Positions 30,277 to 39,685 of a stretch of 64,000 nt of DNA are shown here, piece after piece. Each line of letters opens with the position of its first letter. Position 1 is the first letter of the stretch. The DNA comes from Pseudomonadota bacterium (GTDB lineage Bacteria > Desulfobacterota > Desulfobulbia > Desulfobulbales > Desulfocapsaceae): the NCBI GenBank assembly GCA_018817385.1, contig JAHIUA010000057.1, positions 59,844 through 123,843 on the forward strand. Reading direction: 5' to 3'. Under the pieces are notes generated by a model. The model did no database searches. It was not told the origin of the DNA and worked only from the letters and a program-made list of their open reading frames with translations. The position numbers were made by a program, and so were the translations under genes.

Positions 30277-31815
30277 TTGAGTGCGCCTGAAGCCGACGCC
30301 ACCATAACCCAACATCCTTTCATGACTGATCCCCAACAACAACTGCCCACTTCATTCTACTGGACCATGCTCATTGGCTTGCAGATTTGCGTCTTTATGT
30401 GCACCTTTGACAGCGGCGTGGTCAACCTCGCCCTGCCCGTAATCCGCAAACAACTCCATTTGACCCTTTCAGAGGTCAAATGGGTGGCCATCTGCTACAC
30501 GGCAACCGCTGCCCTGACCCTGCCCCTCTCGGCCTGGCTGGGTCGACGCTTTGGTATCCAACGCATGTTCCTCTCCGGTGTGGTCATCTTCACCTTGGCC
30601 TCCGGGTCATGCGGACTTGCATGGAATCTCTCCTCCCTCATCGCCATGCGCATCATTGCCGCATTGGGGGCCTCACTTATTCTCTCCCTGAACAAGGTGA
30701 TCGTCCTCCGTGCCTTTCCACGAGCCATGCACGGTCGCGCCCTCGGCTTTGCCGGGACCACCTTTGCCCTTGGTATCCTTTCCGGACTGGGCGTCGGTGG
30801 CATCCTCATTCACCTCTGGAGCTGGCGATCCATTTTCCTGATCAGTTTCCCCATCGGCATCATCGGACTGATCTGGAATTTTATCATGATCAAACGTTCC
30901 GGAATCGAGAGCGATGCCAGTGCCGGACTCGTTTTTGACTGGCAGGGTATGCTGTGGATGGGGGCAGGATTCGGTGCCCTGGTCTGGATCGTCAATCACT
31001 GGCTCAGTGGCTCAGACGACCCTTTACTCCTCTCCCTTGCCTCCACCCTGATCGGCATCATCGTCATTAGTGGATGGCTGCACCACGAACTCTGCCGTGA
31101 AGAGAGTTTCCTCCATCTGCGCCTGCTGCGCAATAAACCCCTTGGTTACAACTTCATGAATGGGTTTTCGGTACGCATTCTTATGGGGATCACAAATTTC
31201 ATCATTCCGTTCTACCTGCAGAGCGTACTCCTCCTCACTCCTGCCAAAGCCGGGCTTGTCCTGGCCACCGGTGCCATCAGTATGGGGATCATCGGTCCCT
31301 TTGCCGGTGCCATGTCCGACCGACGCGGCATGCAAAAAACCATTGCCCTGGGTCTTGCCCTCATGACCCTTGGCATCAGCGGCTATATCGCCCTGCCGAC
31401 AAGCATAGAAAATCCGACAACCCGCATCCTCTTCATCATCGAGATCATCGCCTTGCAGGCGCTCATCGGTTCCGGTAGCACCTTCTTCAGCGCAGCGAAC
31501 ACCAACAGCAGTCTGCACAGCATACCGCACGATCACCAGGCATCCATTGCCGGACTTCTGTCCGTGAATCTCATGGCCGGTTCTGCACTGGGCTCGACAT
31601 TTGCCGGTGAATTTTTCAATCTTGTCGGAGGCGCCAAACATGTCAAAGATGCCGCAGCAGAGACCACCAGTCTCCTCTTTCCACCCCATGCCTTTTCTTG
31701 GCTCTTCGGCGCCTGCGCTGTCTGGCTAACCCTGCTCACTGTCTATGCCATGATGCGTCCCAATCCCATCATCCCCTTATCACCAGAATACCAGGAGAAT
31801 ACCCATGCCAACTGA
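30277..31815 (+). CDS. DHA2-type MFS exporter
   Basis: This protein of about 500 residues has about 14 membrane helices, as in the EmrB/QacA (DHA2) drug:H+ antiporters. Motif D1/A region: FDSGVVNLALPVIRKQL, WVAICYTATAALTLPLSAWL, GRRFGIQRMF. Motif C-like: ALGILSGLGVGGILI. The start is TTG 30277 or ATG 30322 (MTDPQQQLPTSFYW); neither has a strong ribosome site. It ends 11 bases inside the second nucleotidyltransferase-like gene. DHA2 pumps export toxic hydrophobic or cationic compounds, so with its neighbours it suggests a modify-and-export module. Confidence 0.88.
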   Translation: MSAPEADATITQHPFMTDPQQQLPTSFYWTMLIGLQICVFMCTFDSGVVNLALPVIRKQLHLTLSEVKWVAICYTATAALTLPLSAWLGRRFGIQRMFLSGVVIFTLASGSCGLAWNLSSLIAMRIIAALGASLILSLNKVIVLRAFPRAMHGRALGFAGTTFALGILSGLGVGGILIHLWSWRSIFLISFPIGIIGLIWNFIMIKRSGIESDASAGLVFDWQGMLWMGAGFGALVWIVNHWLSGSDDPLLLSLASTLIGIIVISGWLHHELCREESFLHLRLLRNKPLGYNFMNGFSVRILMGITNFIIPFYLQSVLLLTPAKAGLVLATGAISMGIIGPFAGAMSDRRGMQKTIALGLALMTLGISGYIALPTSIENPTTRILFIIEIIALQALIGSGSTFFSAANTNSSLHSIPHDHQASIAGLLSVNLMAGSALGSTFAGEFFNLVGGAKHVKDAAAETTSLLFPPHAFSWLFGACAVWLTLLTVYAMMRPNPIIPLSPEYQENTHAN

Positions 31816-32857
31816 ACGAACTGTCGCCCAGGTGATCAACATTGCCCGTCAATGGATCGAAGATAAATACGCTGACCGCCCAGACTTTATCGGCGCCCAT
31901 CTGGTCGGCTCCCTGCACCATATGCCCTTTACTGCCCCTTTCCTCTCCTATCGTGATGTTGATCTGGCCATCATCCTCGACTCCATCAGCGACCAGGACA
32001 TCGACGATACCAACTATGACGGGCTTATCATGGAGGCCATCCTTGCCCCGGTGCAGCGCTATGAATCTGCAGAAGAACTCCTCGCCGACTCCTCCAATGC
32101 CTCCATTTTCGCCGCCGACCACAGTGTGTTACTCGATCCCACAGGAAAACTCAGCGCCTTAACCGGGGTTATCAAAAAGGAATATCCACGACGTAAATGG
32201 GTTACAGCCCGACGCGACGAAATGCTGCAAAAGGCAGAGGAGGCCTTTGCGGCCCTGACCAAAGCAAAGGATATCACCCAGGCCATCTTTGCCGTTGGCG
32301 AACTGAACATGTACCTTATTGCCACCCTTACCGTCGTCCGCCTGACCCCCCTCACCCATCGCCGCAACATGCTGCAATTGCGCAACATCATCCAGACTGA
32401 CCAGGAGAAACAGATCTTCGAGAAGCTGCACCAGTTGCTTGGCTCCCAGCATGTGAGGCCTGACGAGGCCGAAAACCTGCTCACCAGAACCGTTGAGGCC
32501 TTTGACTATGCCCTCACCATCCATAAAACACCCGTGCCTTATGAACACAAACTCAAACCCTGCATCCGGCCCTACCTGGTGGAAGGGACCCGGGAGATGT
32601 TCAACGAAGACGGACACCGGGAATCCATCTTCTGGATCACCCTCTTCATGATGATTTCCTGCGCTGCCATCCAGGCCGACGCCCCTGCCGAGGAACAGGT
32701 CAAGCACCTCAGCCACGCCCGCGAACTCCTGCAGACCATTGGCCTGGCCAGCCCCGAAGACATCCAGGAACGGATCCGATTGGCCCAGACGCTGCTGGAC
32801 GAGATGAAAGGACTCACCGATCATATCATTGCTGCGTCTCCCGATATCCTTTCCTGA
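31805..32857 (+). CDS. Nucleotidyltransferase-like protein, paralog 2
   Basis: This 350-residue paralog of the 29196 protein has the same length and motif order: GAHLVGSLHHM, YRDVDLAIILDS, LIMEAI, then a helical C-terminal domain (RRNMLQLRNII, PYEHKLKPCIRPYLVEGTRE, ESIFWITLFMM). It overlaps the MFS gene by 11 bases and is the last gene of the unit. Two diverged paralogs of equal length, not one, suggest a heterodimer or two substrates. No KNTase-family residue beyond GS and DxD can be confirmed by eye, so activity is inferred. Confidence 0.65.
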   Translation: MPTERTVAQVINIARQWIEDKYADRPDFIGAHLVGSLHHMPFTAPFLSYRDVDLAIILDSISDQDIDDTNYDGLIMEAILAPVQRYESAEELLADSSNASIFAADHSVLLDPTGKLSALTGVIKKEYPRRKWVTARRDEMLQKAEEAFAALTKAKDITQAIFAVGELNMYLIATLTVVRLTPLTHRRNMLQLRNIIQTDQEKQIFEKLHQLLGSQHVRPDEAENLLTRTVEAFDYALTIHKTPVPYEHKLKPCIRPYLVEGTREMFNEDGHRESIFWITLFMMISCAAIQADAPAEEQVKHLSHARELLQTIGLASPEDIQERIRLAQTLLDEMKGLTDHIIAASPDILS

Positions 32858-33026
32858 GCAATCAAGGGAATGTTTTCTGTTTTTTCAGATGAATTAAAGA
32901 ATTGCCTGCCCTGGGAGAAGAGTAACACTGAAAACCATTTTTCTTGCCTTTAGAGAAAGAGGGTGCTATTCATCAACTAGCTGAAATGATTCATGCATAT
33001 TTTTATTATGAGAACAAAATATCAAA

Positions 33027-33386
33027 ATGAAAAAGATCTTCCTCCCCCTATGCCTCAGCCTGGCACTGCTTTTCACAGGCCCCCAGACAACGCTTGCAAA
33101 AAAATTCCACGAAGATGGTCATGAAATAGAAATTCTATGGAAGCAAAAAGGCGAGCAACTCCGTACCTGGGGAAAGATCACTGGGGGGAAAACAACCTGT
33201 AAACAGATGAACTATACCATTTCCTTCCAAAACTCTGAAAATGGTTCATACGCCCGAGTCCATGGTTTTATCAATAATTACCGCCCAATCGGACGAAACA
33301 ATTTCAGGGCAAGCGATAAAATTTATAACACCTCCCACGACAAAAGCTGGTATGTAACATCATATGATATCAATTGCCTGAATTAA
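33027..33386 (+). CDS. Small secreted protein
   Basis: A 119-residue protein with a signal peptide (KIFLPLCLSLALLFTGPQTT, cleavage probably after LAK or TLA). The mature part is about 95 residues and beta-rich, with two Cys (TTCKQMNYTISF and the C-terminal INCLN) that can form a disulfide. I do not recognise the family. The next gene starts 2 bases after the stop, so the two are co-translated. Confidence 0.65.
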   Translation: MKKIFLPLCLSLALLFTGPQTTLAKKFHEDGHEIEILWKQKGEQLRTWGKITGGKTTCKQMNYTISFQNSENGSYARVHGFINNYRPIGRNNFRASDKIYNTSHDKSWYVTSYDINCLN

Positions 33387-33387
33387 G

Positions 33388-33987
33388 ATGAACGAACAAC
33401 CTGAGCAAGAACCATCAAAGGTCACCAAAATTCTGGTGAATGCGATCCATGGGGGAAGAAAGCAGGACAGTAAATTCTGGCAGAGTGAATTTTCAGAAGC
33501 AGACAGTGAAAAAATCATGCTGAGAGAAAACAAAAAAAGACTCTTCCTGGAATCAGTCATCTTCTTTCTCCTCTTTTTTGTGGGGATAGGAGTCGTGTCC
33601 TATGGCGGCCTCTTTCTTTACAAGAGATACGCGGCAGAATTCACCACCCCCAAACAGGGAGGTGGCCAAAGGACGGTGGCAAAGAGGACAACGGGAAGGG
33701 AGGCAGGGACAGAACCAATTCCCAGGCTGGACAATAGAGCAATAACCCAAGAAGAACTCGACCAGGCAATTCAGAAAGCACTCGCAGAAAAATCCAGAGG
33801 AACTGAAGAAAAAAACCTTCCCCAAACTGATCAATTTTATTATCGAGTAGAGCTCGTCAACGGTGGAAAGATAGAAGCCGAAAGCGCCTCAAGAGATGGA
33901 GATATGCTCACCATCAAAGATCGAAAAGGATTAGTCATAACGGTCAACAGGGCAGAAATCAAGAACGTCAAAAAAGTAAAAATGTAA
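33388..33987 (+). CDS. Single-pass membrane protein, unknown
   Basis: A 199-residue protein with a charged cytoplasmic N-terminus (about 50 residues), one membrane helix (FLESVIFFLLFFVGIGVVSYG), a Gly/Lys/Arg/Thr-rich linker and a small C-terminal beta domain (YYRVELVNGGKIEAESASRD, LTIKDRKGLVITVN, EIKNVKKV). That domain looks like short beta-strand domains placed after membrane anchors. No known function. It is coupled to the secreted protein just upstream. Confidence 0.6.
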   Translation: MNEQPEQEPSKVTKILVNAIHGGRKQDSKFWQSEFSEADSEKIMLRENKKRLFLESVIFFLLFFVGIGVVSYGGLFLYKRYAAEFTTPKQGGGQRTVAKRTTGREAGTEPIPRLDNRAITQEELDQAIQKALAEKSRGTEEKNLPQTDQFYYRVELVNGGKIEAESASRDGDMLTIKDRKGLVITVNRAEIKNVKKVKM

Positions 33988-34056
33988 CGTCAGGGTACTG
34001 CTGATCCAAATGCGACCGGTGCGAGCCAGAACATCACCACAAAAAAAGTAATCGTT

Positions 34057-34749
34057 ATGAGTATAAAAGGAAAGATAACGTCCTGGAACGATGAGAAAGG
34101 ATTTGGCTTTATTACGCCTCTGACCAAAGGAGAGCGGGTCTTTGTTCATATCACCTCCTTCAGCAACCGCAATCGTCGCCCGGAGGTCAATCAAATGGTC
34201 ACCTACACCCTGTCTTCCGACACGCAAGGGAGGCCATGCGTTGGCCGGGCGGCACTGGTCGGAGACCCACTTCGACACAAAAGAGAGTGGAAAAGAGGTC
34301 TGCCATCAATCGTAGCCGCCGTCTTCTTTCTCGGTATTGTCGGTGCCTCAGTCCTTGCAGCGAAACTTCCGCCTTTGATTTTTATCTTTTATATCGCCAC
34401 CAGCGCCCTCACCTTTATTATATATGCTGCAGACAAATCAGCAGCCAGGAAAGGGGCCTGGCGGACCCAGGAAAGCACCCTCCATGTGCTGGCACTGGCC
34501 GGAGGCTGGCCCGGAGCACTGGTCGCCCAGCAAAAATTGCGTCACAAGTCCCAGAAACAGTCCTTCCGCGCCGTCTTTTGGCTAACAGTTTTCTTGAATT
34601 GCGCTGCCTTTGTCTGGCTCTTCACTCCAAGCGGCTCAACGACCCTCCAGTCTCTCATCACCGACCTCATGCCGCGGCTAACAGCCCTGTCGGATAAGGC
34701 GGATTTTCTCCCCTCACTCCCCAGCCTCGTCAACATGCAAGGAAGGTAA
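34057..34749 (+). CDS. Cold-shock domain-DUF1294 membrane protein
   Basis: A 230-residue fusion. Residues 1-67 are a cold-shock (CspA-type OB) domain with RNP1-like KGFGFITP and RNP2-like VFVHITSF. Residues 80-215 are a DUF1294 membrane domain with about four helices and the family sequence YAADKSAARKGAWRTQE, then LHVLALAGGWPGALVAQ, then RHKSQKQSF. This architecture is known in proteobacteria; it tethers a nucleic-acid-binding domain to the inner membrane. It is monocistronic and converges with the next gene. Confidence 0.92.
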   Translation: MSIKGKITSWNDEKGFGFITPLTKGERVFVHITSFSNRNRRPEVNQMVTYTLSSDTQGRPCVGRAALVGDPLRHKREWKRGLPSIVAAVFFLGIVGASVLAAKLPPLIFIFYIATSALTFIIYAADKSAARKGAWRTQESTLHVLALAGGWPGALVAQQKLRHKSQKQSFRAVFWLTVFLNCAAFVWLFTPSGSTTLQSLITDLMPRLTALSDKADFLPSLPSLVNMQGR

Positions 34750-34793
34750 GCAGGATATTCCCCTCTCTTTTCGACATAGTCCCGCCTCCCTGA

Positions 34794-35828
34794 TCACACC
34801 GCCTTTTCTTGTTTCTCATACCAATCCTGATCACCATAGAGCCTGTCGGCACATTCTTCACAAATCCCGTGACTGAATTGTGCTTCAGAATGCTTGGTTA
34901 TATAGGCTTCAATCTGGGTCCAGTATCCCTTGTCATCACGTATTTTTTTACAGGAAGCACATATTGGCAAAAGTCCGTTTAACACCTTAATCTGTATTAA
35001 CTTGGCTTCCAGGTCTGCTGTACGTTTTTTTACTTTCTCCTCCAGTGTATCATTTGCTACCTGAAGTTTTATCGCTGCAATTTCTCGTTCTTCATAGAGT
35101 TCTCTCAGGTAGATATAGGCGAAAATATAGACTCCAATGATGTAGAGTCCGTGACGGATGGGGGCAAAGATTGTTTCATAAACTTCTCCCAGCATCATAT
35201 CCGGTATCTTCAGGAACTCATTGAGGAAAAATAACGACAGGGCAACAGAAATTGCAGTTCGAACCCATCCTCTCGTTTTTTTAATCAAGGTTACTATGGG
35301 AAAGACAAGAAGAACTGAGGCGTTTATGCGAAAGATCCAGTCACACCAAGTTTGGCCGAATTTGGAATCAGGAGAGGCAACAATGTGTTTTCCCCACCAT
35401 ATAAAGGTGACACAATAACAGAGAAGAACAAGCGCGATTCCAATTTTGAGATATCTCTGAGCAAGGATTTTATCTTCAAGTAAATACTCCATATAGCCAG
35501 CGGCTATCACAAGTATGGCAATGTCAAAAATTGCATGCTCTAGTGGTGGAAAGATGATATGTAAGTCGTCTCCATTCACAATCCCATAGGCCTGTAAGGA
35601 GGCCATGGTCAGCATGAACAGTTCACGAAGAAAGCCAAGTCCAAACCCTGCGAGCAGGACCTTTTCATGAAGGACCTGGCTCTGACGTTGTCTGTACCAG
35701 GCAAAGAGCATCAGGTTAAACCAGAACATGCCAGCTATTCCAAACTGGACGATGCCGTGTTCAATACCACCTTGGCCACCGGTAAACTGGGATATGAGGC
35801 TCAATGTCACATCGAAAAGATGTTGCAT
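34794..35828 (-). CDS. Membrane sensor-like protein with double-CxxC tail
   Basis: A protein of about 344 residues with 7-8 membrane helices (residues about 15-250), a coiled coil (EEREIAAIKLQVANDTLEEK) and a C-terminal tail LPICASCKKIRDDKGYW ... HGICEECADRLYG. The tail has two CxxC pairs and is common after PAS or kinase modules in Desulfobacterota; it could bind zinc or iron. No kinase, GGDEF or methyl-accepting domain is present, so output must pass through the coiled coil and tail. ATG 35828 has GGAAG 5 bases before it; the longer open frame to 35942 has no membrane continuity and is rejected. Confidence 0.75.
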   Translation of the reverse strand: MQHLFDVTLSLISQFTGGQGGIEHGIVQFGIAGMFWFNLMLFAWYRQRQSQVLHEKVLLAGFGLGFLRELFMLTMASLQAYGIVNGDDLHIIFPPLEHAIFDIAILVIAAGYMEYLLEDKILAQRYLKIGIALVLLCYCVTFIWWGKHIVASPDSKFGQTWCDWIFRINASVLLVFPIVTLIKKTRGWVRTAISVALSLFFLNEFLKIPDMMLGEVYETIFAPIRHGLYIIGVYIFAYIYLRELYEEREIAAIKLQVANDTLEEKVKKRTADLEAKLIQIKVLNGLLPICASCKKIRDDKGYWTQIEAYITKHSEAQFSHGICEECADRLYGDQDWYEKQEKAV

Positions 35829-36359
35829 ACTCTTCCAACTGTTCCTGAATCCAATAGCGATGCCGGCGGTGACAGAGGCCTTGCGGCTTCCTCGCCCCGG
35901 AAAATATTGTCTGACAGTCTCGTCAGCACCCAGCGCCAGCACCCTGAAGGCAATCCTTAATGGCTGGCCCCTTTACTTTCCGGGAAAAATTTTCTCGAAA
36001 CGAATCCCCTGAAGACACTGATAACACTTAGTGTACCATCTTTTCGCTAAATTAAAATAAAACTTGAAGAGCAGGCCAGTCTTTATTTTTTCGAATTGTA
36101 CTCCCCACAACGCAATCAAAAAGAGAACAATCTCTACTTGTGCAGGAGGAGCAACTACCAGAACGGTTAATTGAAAGATTGTGACGAAGGAGCTGACATA
36201 CTCGAACTCCTTGGGAATCCGAGAAATCCGGAGACAGAGTATTATCACCAGACAGCCATCGATAACTATGACGATGCCCCGCGACTGGTCTCGCTGTGAA
36301 AATCCATACGTGCCAACCCCTTTGAGACGGAGCAGGTTTTTTTTACAGAAGTAAGAGCA

Positions 36360-36574
36360 CCTCCCTACTCCGGTTGGAGACAGTCTGCCATGTCGTTGAT
36401 GGTTGAGGAATGGCGGTGGAAGGCCTTGCTGTCGGGGAGGCAGATGCCGAGCAGAGCAGGCCCACGGAGATCTGGAGGGCATCCAGCGTCAGCTCTTCAG
36501 CGGCCGCAAAAACGATTCCCTTTTTCAGATCCTCCAAATCATCGGGGGAACAACAGAAAAGGGTTCTCTTTCAT
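36360..36574 (-). pseudogene. Decayed acyl carrier protein gene
   Basis: The + strand 36362-36500 aligns closely with the intact ACP gene at 43580-43720, including shared stretches such as TGATGGTTGAGG, AAGGCCTTGCTGTCGG and CGGAGATCTGGAGGGC. The minus frame reads PDDLEDLKKGIVF, then LTLDALQISVGL against LDSLDALQISVGL in the intact protein. The phosphopantetheine Ser is replaced by Thr, and a 4-base deletion after the block shifts the frame. An intact-looking start (AGGAGGTATGAAAG) remains at 36574. About 100 bases of shared 3' flank (36260-36360 against 43480-43577) show that a segment, not only the ORF, was duplicated. It follows the aminotransferase gene. Confidence 0.75.
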
Positions 36575-36682
36575 ACCTCCTGTAATCCCGCGAAAATTTT
36601 GCAAGTGTTCCGGCCTCTGACTAGACCTGGCCTTTCAGCAGAGTCTGCAGTTTTTCGACGAGGACTAACCGCTTAGCAGCTG

Positions 36683-38044
36683 TCATGTTCCTCTACCGAT
36701 GCAGGGGTCATGATATACCTTCAGGCCTTTATACACCCCTTTGCTAAGCACCCTGGCAATAATATCGATGCCTTCCCTGATCTCCTCTGCTGTGACCACC
36801 AGGTGAGGACGGAATCGGATACTCCTCTCACCGCAGCCGACCATAAGAAGTTTTTTCTCTAAAAATGCCCTGAGGAGTTGATTACGGGTCTCACTGTCCG
36901 GAGTGTCAAAAGCACACATTAATCCCAGGCCACGAGGGCTTGAGACAACATCAGGAAAATCAGCTGCCAGAACCTTGAGTTCGGATAAAAGAAAATCCCC
37001 CTGAATCCGGGCATTTTCTACAAGGTTTTCCTCTTCAATGATCTGGAGAATAGAGGTGCAGCGAACCATGTCTATGAGATTACCGCCAAAGGTCGAACTG
37101 ATCCGGCTGTGCTCCTTAAAAACATTGCACTCCACTTCATCGACACGTCTCCCCACGAGGATACCGCAGACCTGTGTTTTCTTGCCAAAACTGAGAATAT
37201 CCGGTTGCACATCAAAATGTTCATGCGCCCAGAATTTGCCGGTAATCCCTATGCCGGTCTGCACTTCATCAAAGATGAGCATGATGTCGTGTTGATCACA
37301 AAGGCTACGGAGGACCTGAAAAAATTCCTGGCGAAAATGGTTATCCCCACCTTCACCCTGAATTGGTTCAATGATAAGAGCGGCAATGTCATCACCTTCC
37401 TTTTCAATGGCCGCCATGATCTGCTGCAGGGCCTTCTCTTCAGCTGCGTTAACCTCTGCCAGATTGTCCTTTGTCAGCGGGAAGGTGATCTTGGGGTTAC
37501 TGATTCTCGGCCAGGAAAATTTAGGGAAGTATTTTGTTTTCCTGGGGTCATAGGTGTTGGTAAGGGAGAGGGTATAGCCGCTTCTCCCATGAAAGGCCTC
37601 CTGGAAATGGATGACCTTGCTGCCCAGTTCTTTTTTTATACCTTTGCCAATATTTTTCCGGACCTTCCAGTCAAAGGCTGTTTTCAGTCCGTTTTCCACA
37701 GCCAAGGCACCACCTTCAATAAAAAAGAGGTGAGGTAAATAATCTGGAATCCCCACCCGGGAAAAGGTTTCGACAAGTTCCGCCATGGGCTGGGAATAGA
37801 AATCAGAGCAGCTCGGTTTATGAATGGCAAGGCTCCCCAATCGATCCTTTACAGCCAACATTTTTGGGTGGTTAAAGCCAATTCCCATGGAGGCATACAT
37901 GGTGAAAAAATCAAGATAACGATCACCATTCTTTTGATCAACCAGCCAGGACCCTTGCGATTTCTCAAAATCAAGGATAATGTCGAATCCATCGGCCAGC
38001 ATGTGTTTCGAGAGTATTTTTTTTACCTTGTCTGCGTTAATCAC
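36683..38044 (-). CDS. lat: L-lysine 6-aminotransferase
   Basis: A 453-residue class-III PLP aminotransferase whose length and sequence fit the lysine epsilon-aminotransferase (LAT) group: DGFDIILDFEKSQGSWLVD, FFTMYASMGIGFNHPKM, FIEGGALAVENGLKTAFDWK. The PLP Lys is K288/K289 in ILSFGKKTQVCG, and the PLP-phosphate/ring contacts are IFDEVQTGIG and EPIQGEGGDNHF. LAT converts L-lysine and 2-oxoglutarate into aminoadipate semialdehyde and glutamate. The aldehyde dehydrogenase gene just upstream (108 bases) would oxidise that product, so together they convert lysine to alpha-aminoadipate, a degradation route or a precursor supply. A related aminotransferase specificity is possible. Confidence 0.85.
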   Translation of the reverse strand: MINADKVKKILSKHMLADGFDIILDFEKSQGSWLVDQKNGDRYLDFFTMYASMGIGFNHPKMLAVKDRLGSLAIHKPSCSDFYSQPMAELVETFSRVGIPDYLPHLFFIEGGALAVENGLKTAFDWKVRKNIGKGIKKELGSKVIHFQEAFHGRSGYTLSLTNTYDPRKTKYFPKFSWPRISNPKITFPLTKDNLAEVNAAEEKALQQIMAAIEKEGDDIAALIIEPIQGEGGDNHFRQEFFQVLRSLCDQHDIMLIFDEVQTGIGITGKFWAHEHFDVQPDILSFGKKTQVCGILVGRRVDEVECNVFKEHSRISSTFGGNLIDMVRCTSILQIIEEENLVENARIQGDFLLSELKVLAADFPDVVSSPRGLGLMCAFDTPDSETRNQLLRAFLEKKLLMVGCGERSIRFRPHLVVTAEEIREGIDIIARVLSKGVYKGLKVYHDPCIGRGT

Positions 38045-38152
38045 TGTTGTCTCTCTCGTGGTGTTTACATATTCGCTCCAAAAGATAGCGTATCAGTCAT
38101 TTGCCATCATGGTTCAACTGCCTGAAACCAAACACATTAAACGCACAATGCC

Positions 38153-39685
38153 CTATAAATCAAAGCGTACCCCCTGAGCCAGTGGCAGCTCAGTTCCATA
38201 ATTGATCGTAACGGTTTGTCTGCGCATGTATGCCTTCCAGGCATCGGATCCCGATTCCCTGCCCCCTCCAGTTTCTTTTTCGCCACCAAAGGCACCGCCG
38301 ATTTCAGCGCCTGAAGTGCCGATATTCACATTGGCAATACCGCAATCGGAACCGGCGCAGGAAAGGAATTCCTCTGCTTCCTGAACTTTGCTAGTGAAAA
38401 TAGCCGAGGACAAACCCTGCTTAACCTTATTCTGCAGCTCAATGGCGTTTGCTACCGGGCCCTTGTATTTGATGAGATAGAGAATAGGAGCAAAGGTTTC
38501 GGCCTGGACAATGGGGAAATGGTTCTCGGCCTCTGCCAGTACCGGGCGTACGTAACACCCTGATTCATAGCCTTCACCTTCGAGCACATTCCCGCCATAA
38601 ATAATGGTGCCGCCCTGAGCTGTTACATCGTTAACTGCCTGTGTGAAGACACGCACCGCTGCCTTATTAATTAAAGGACCCACATGATTTTCGACATCCA
38701 GAGGACTGCCGATACGTAAACTCTTATAGGCTTTGAGAAGCGCCATTTTAACCCTCCCATAGAGAGTTTCATGAACAAACAGCCTTCGGGTAGTGGTGCA
38801 GCGCTGCCCTGCCGTGCCCACGGCTCCAAAAACCAGGGCAGGAAGAGCAACCTGCAAGTCCGCCGACTCGGTCATGATAATGGCGTTATTGCCACTGAGT
38901 TCAAGAATGGTCCTGCCCAGCCGTCTGGCAACACGCTCTGCAGCATGGCGTCCCAACGGAACAGAGCCGGTAAAGGAAATGAGAGGGATGCGGATGTCAG
39001 AGAGCATGGTTTCGCCAATCACGGAACCCTTGCCTATCACCAAGGAAAAAAGACCTTCAGGAAGTTCGTTTTGTTTGAGGACATCGGCAATGATCTTCTG
39101 AATTGCAATTGCCGAAAAAGGAACCAGTGAGGAAGGCTTCCAGAGACAGACATTACCGCAAATTGCAGCGATCATGGCGTTCCAGGCCCAAACCGCCACA
39201 GGAAAATTAAAAGCAGTGACAATGCCCACTATCCCCAAGGGGTGATACTGCTCATACATTCTGTGACGAACTCTTTCAGAATGCATAGTATAGCCATACA
39301 GCATTCTGGACTGCCCCACGGCAAAGTCGCAGATATCTATCATCTCCTGAACTTCGCCCAGTCCTTCCTGGAGTGACTTGCCCATCTCATAGGAAATCAG
39401 GCTACCCAGCGGCTCCTTGTATTCCCTGACCCTGAGTCCTATCTGTCTGACAATTTCTCCCCGCTTTGGAGGCGGCAGCCGCCGCCACTCCAAGAATGCT
39501 TTCTCTGCAGTTTGAACAACCTGTTCATAAGACTCTGACGATGCCTGCCTCACATTGCCGACGTTTTTACCATCAACCGGAGAAACAACCCCTAAGATGT
39601 CGCCGGATGTTGTCTTGAGCCAATTGTTGCCTGTGGCTGCCCCATAATTTTCGGCTTCAATTCCTAGAATCTTCAGAAATTCCAT
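38153..39685 (-). CDS. ALDH7-type (aminoadipate semialdehyde) dehydrogenase
   Basis: A 510-residue aldehyde dehydrogenase of the antiquitin/ALDH7 group. It has IVTAFNFPVAVWAWNAMIA, WKPS, FTGSVPLGRHAAERV (Rossmann turn), the general base Glu in ILELSGNNAI, catalytic Cys in GTAGQRCTTTRRLF, and INKAAV/QAETFAPILYL contacts. The ALDH7 C-terminal sequence GGEKETGGGRESGSDAWKAYMRR is well preserved. It oxidises alpha-aminoadipate semialdehyde with NAD(P)+. With the lysine aminotransferase it forms a two-gene leftward unit. It sits next to, but not in, the dialkylresorcinol operon. Confidence 0.88.
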   Translation of the reverse strand: MEFLKILGIEAENYGAATGNNWLKTTSGDILGVVSPVDGKNVGNVRQASSESYEQVVQTAEKAFLEWRRLPPPKRGEIVRQIGLRVREYKEPLGSLISYEMGKSLQEGLGEVQEMIDICDFAVGQSRMLYGYTMHSERVRHRMYEQYHPLGIVGIVTAFNFPVAVWAWNAMIAAICGNVCLWKPSSLVPFSAIAIQKIIADVLKQNELPEGLFSLVIGKGSVIGETMLSDIRIPLISFTGSVPLGRHAAERVARRLGRTILELSGNNAIIMTESADLQVALPALVFGAVGTAGQRCTTTRRLFVHETLYGRVKMALLKAYKSLRIGSPLDVENHVGPLINKAAVRVFTQAVNDVTAQGGTIIYGGNVLEGEGYESGCYVRPVLAEAENHFPIVQAETFAPILYLIKYKGPVANAIELQNKVKQGLSSAIFTSKVQEAEEFLSCAGSDCGIANVNIGTSGAEIGGAFGGEKETGGGRESGSDAWKAYMRRQTVTINYGTELPLAQGVRFDL

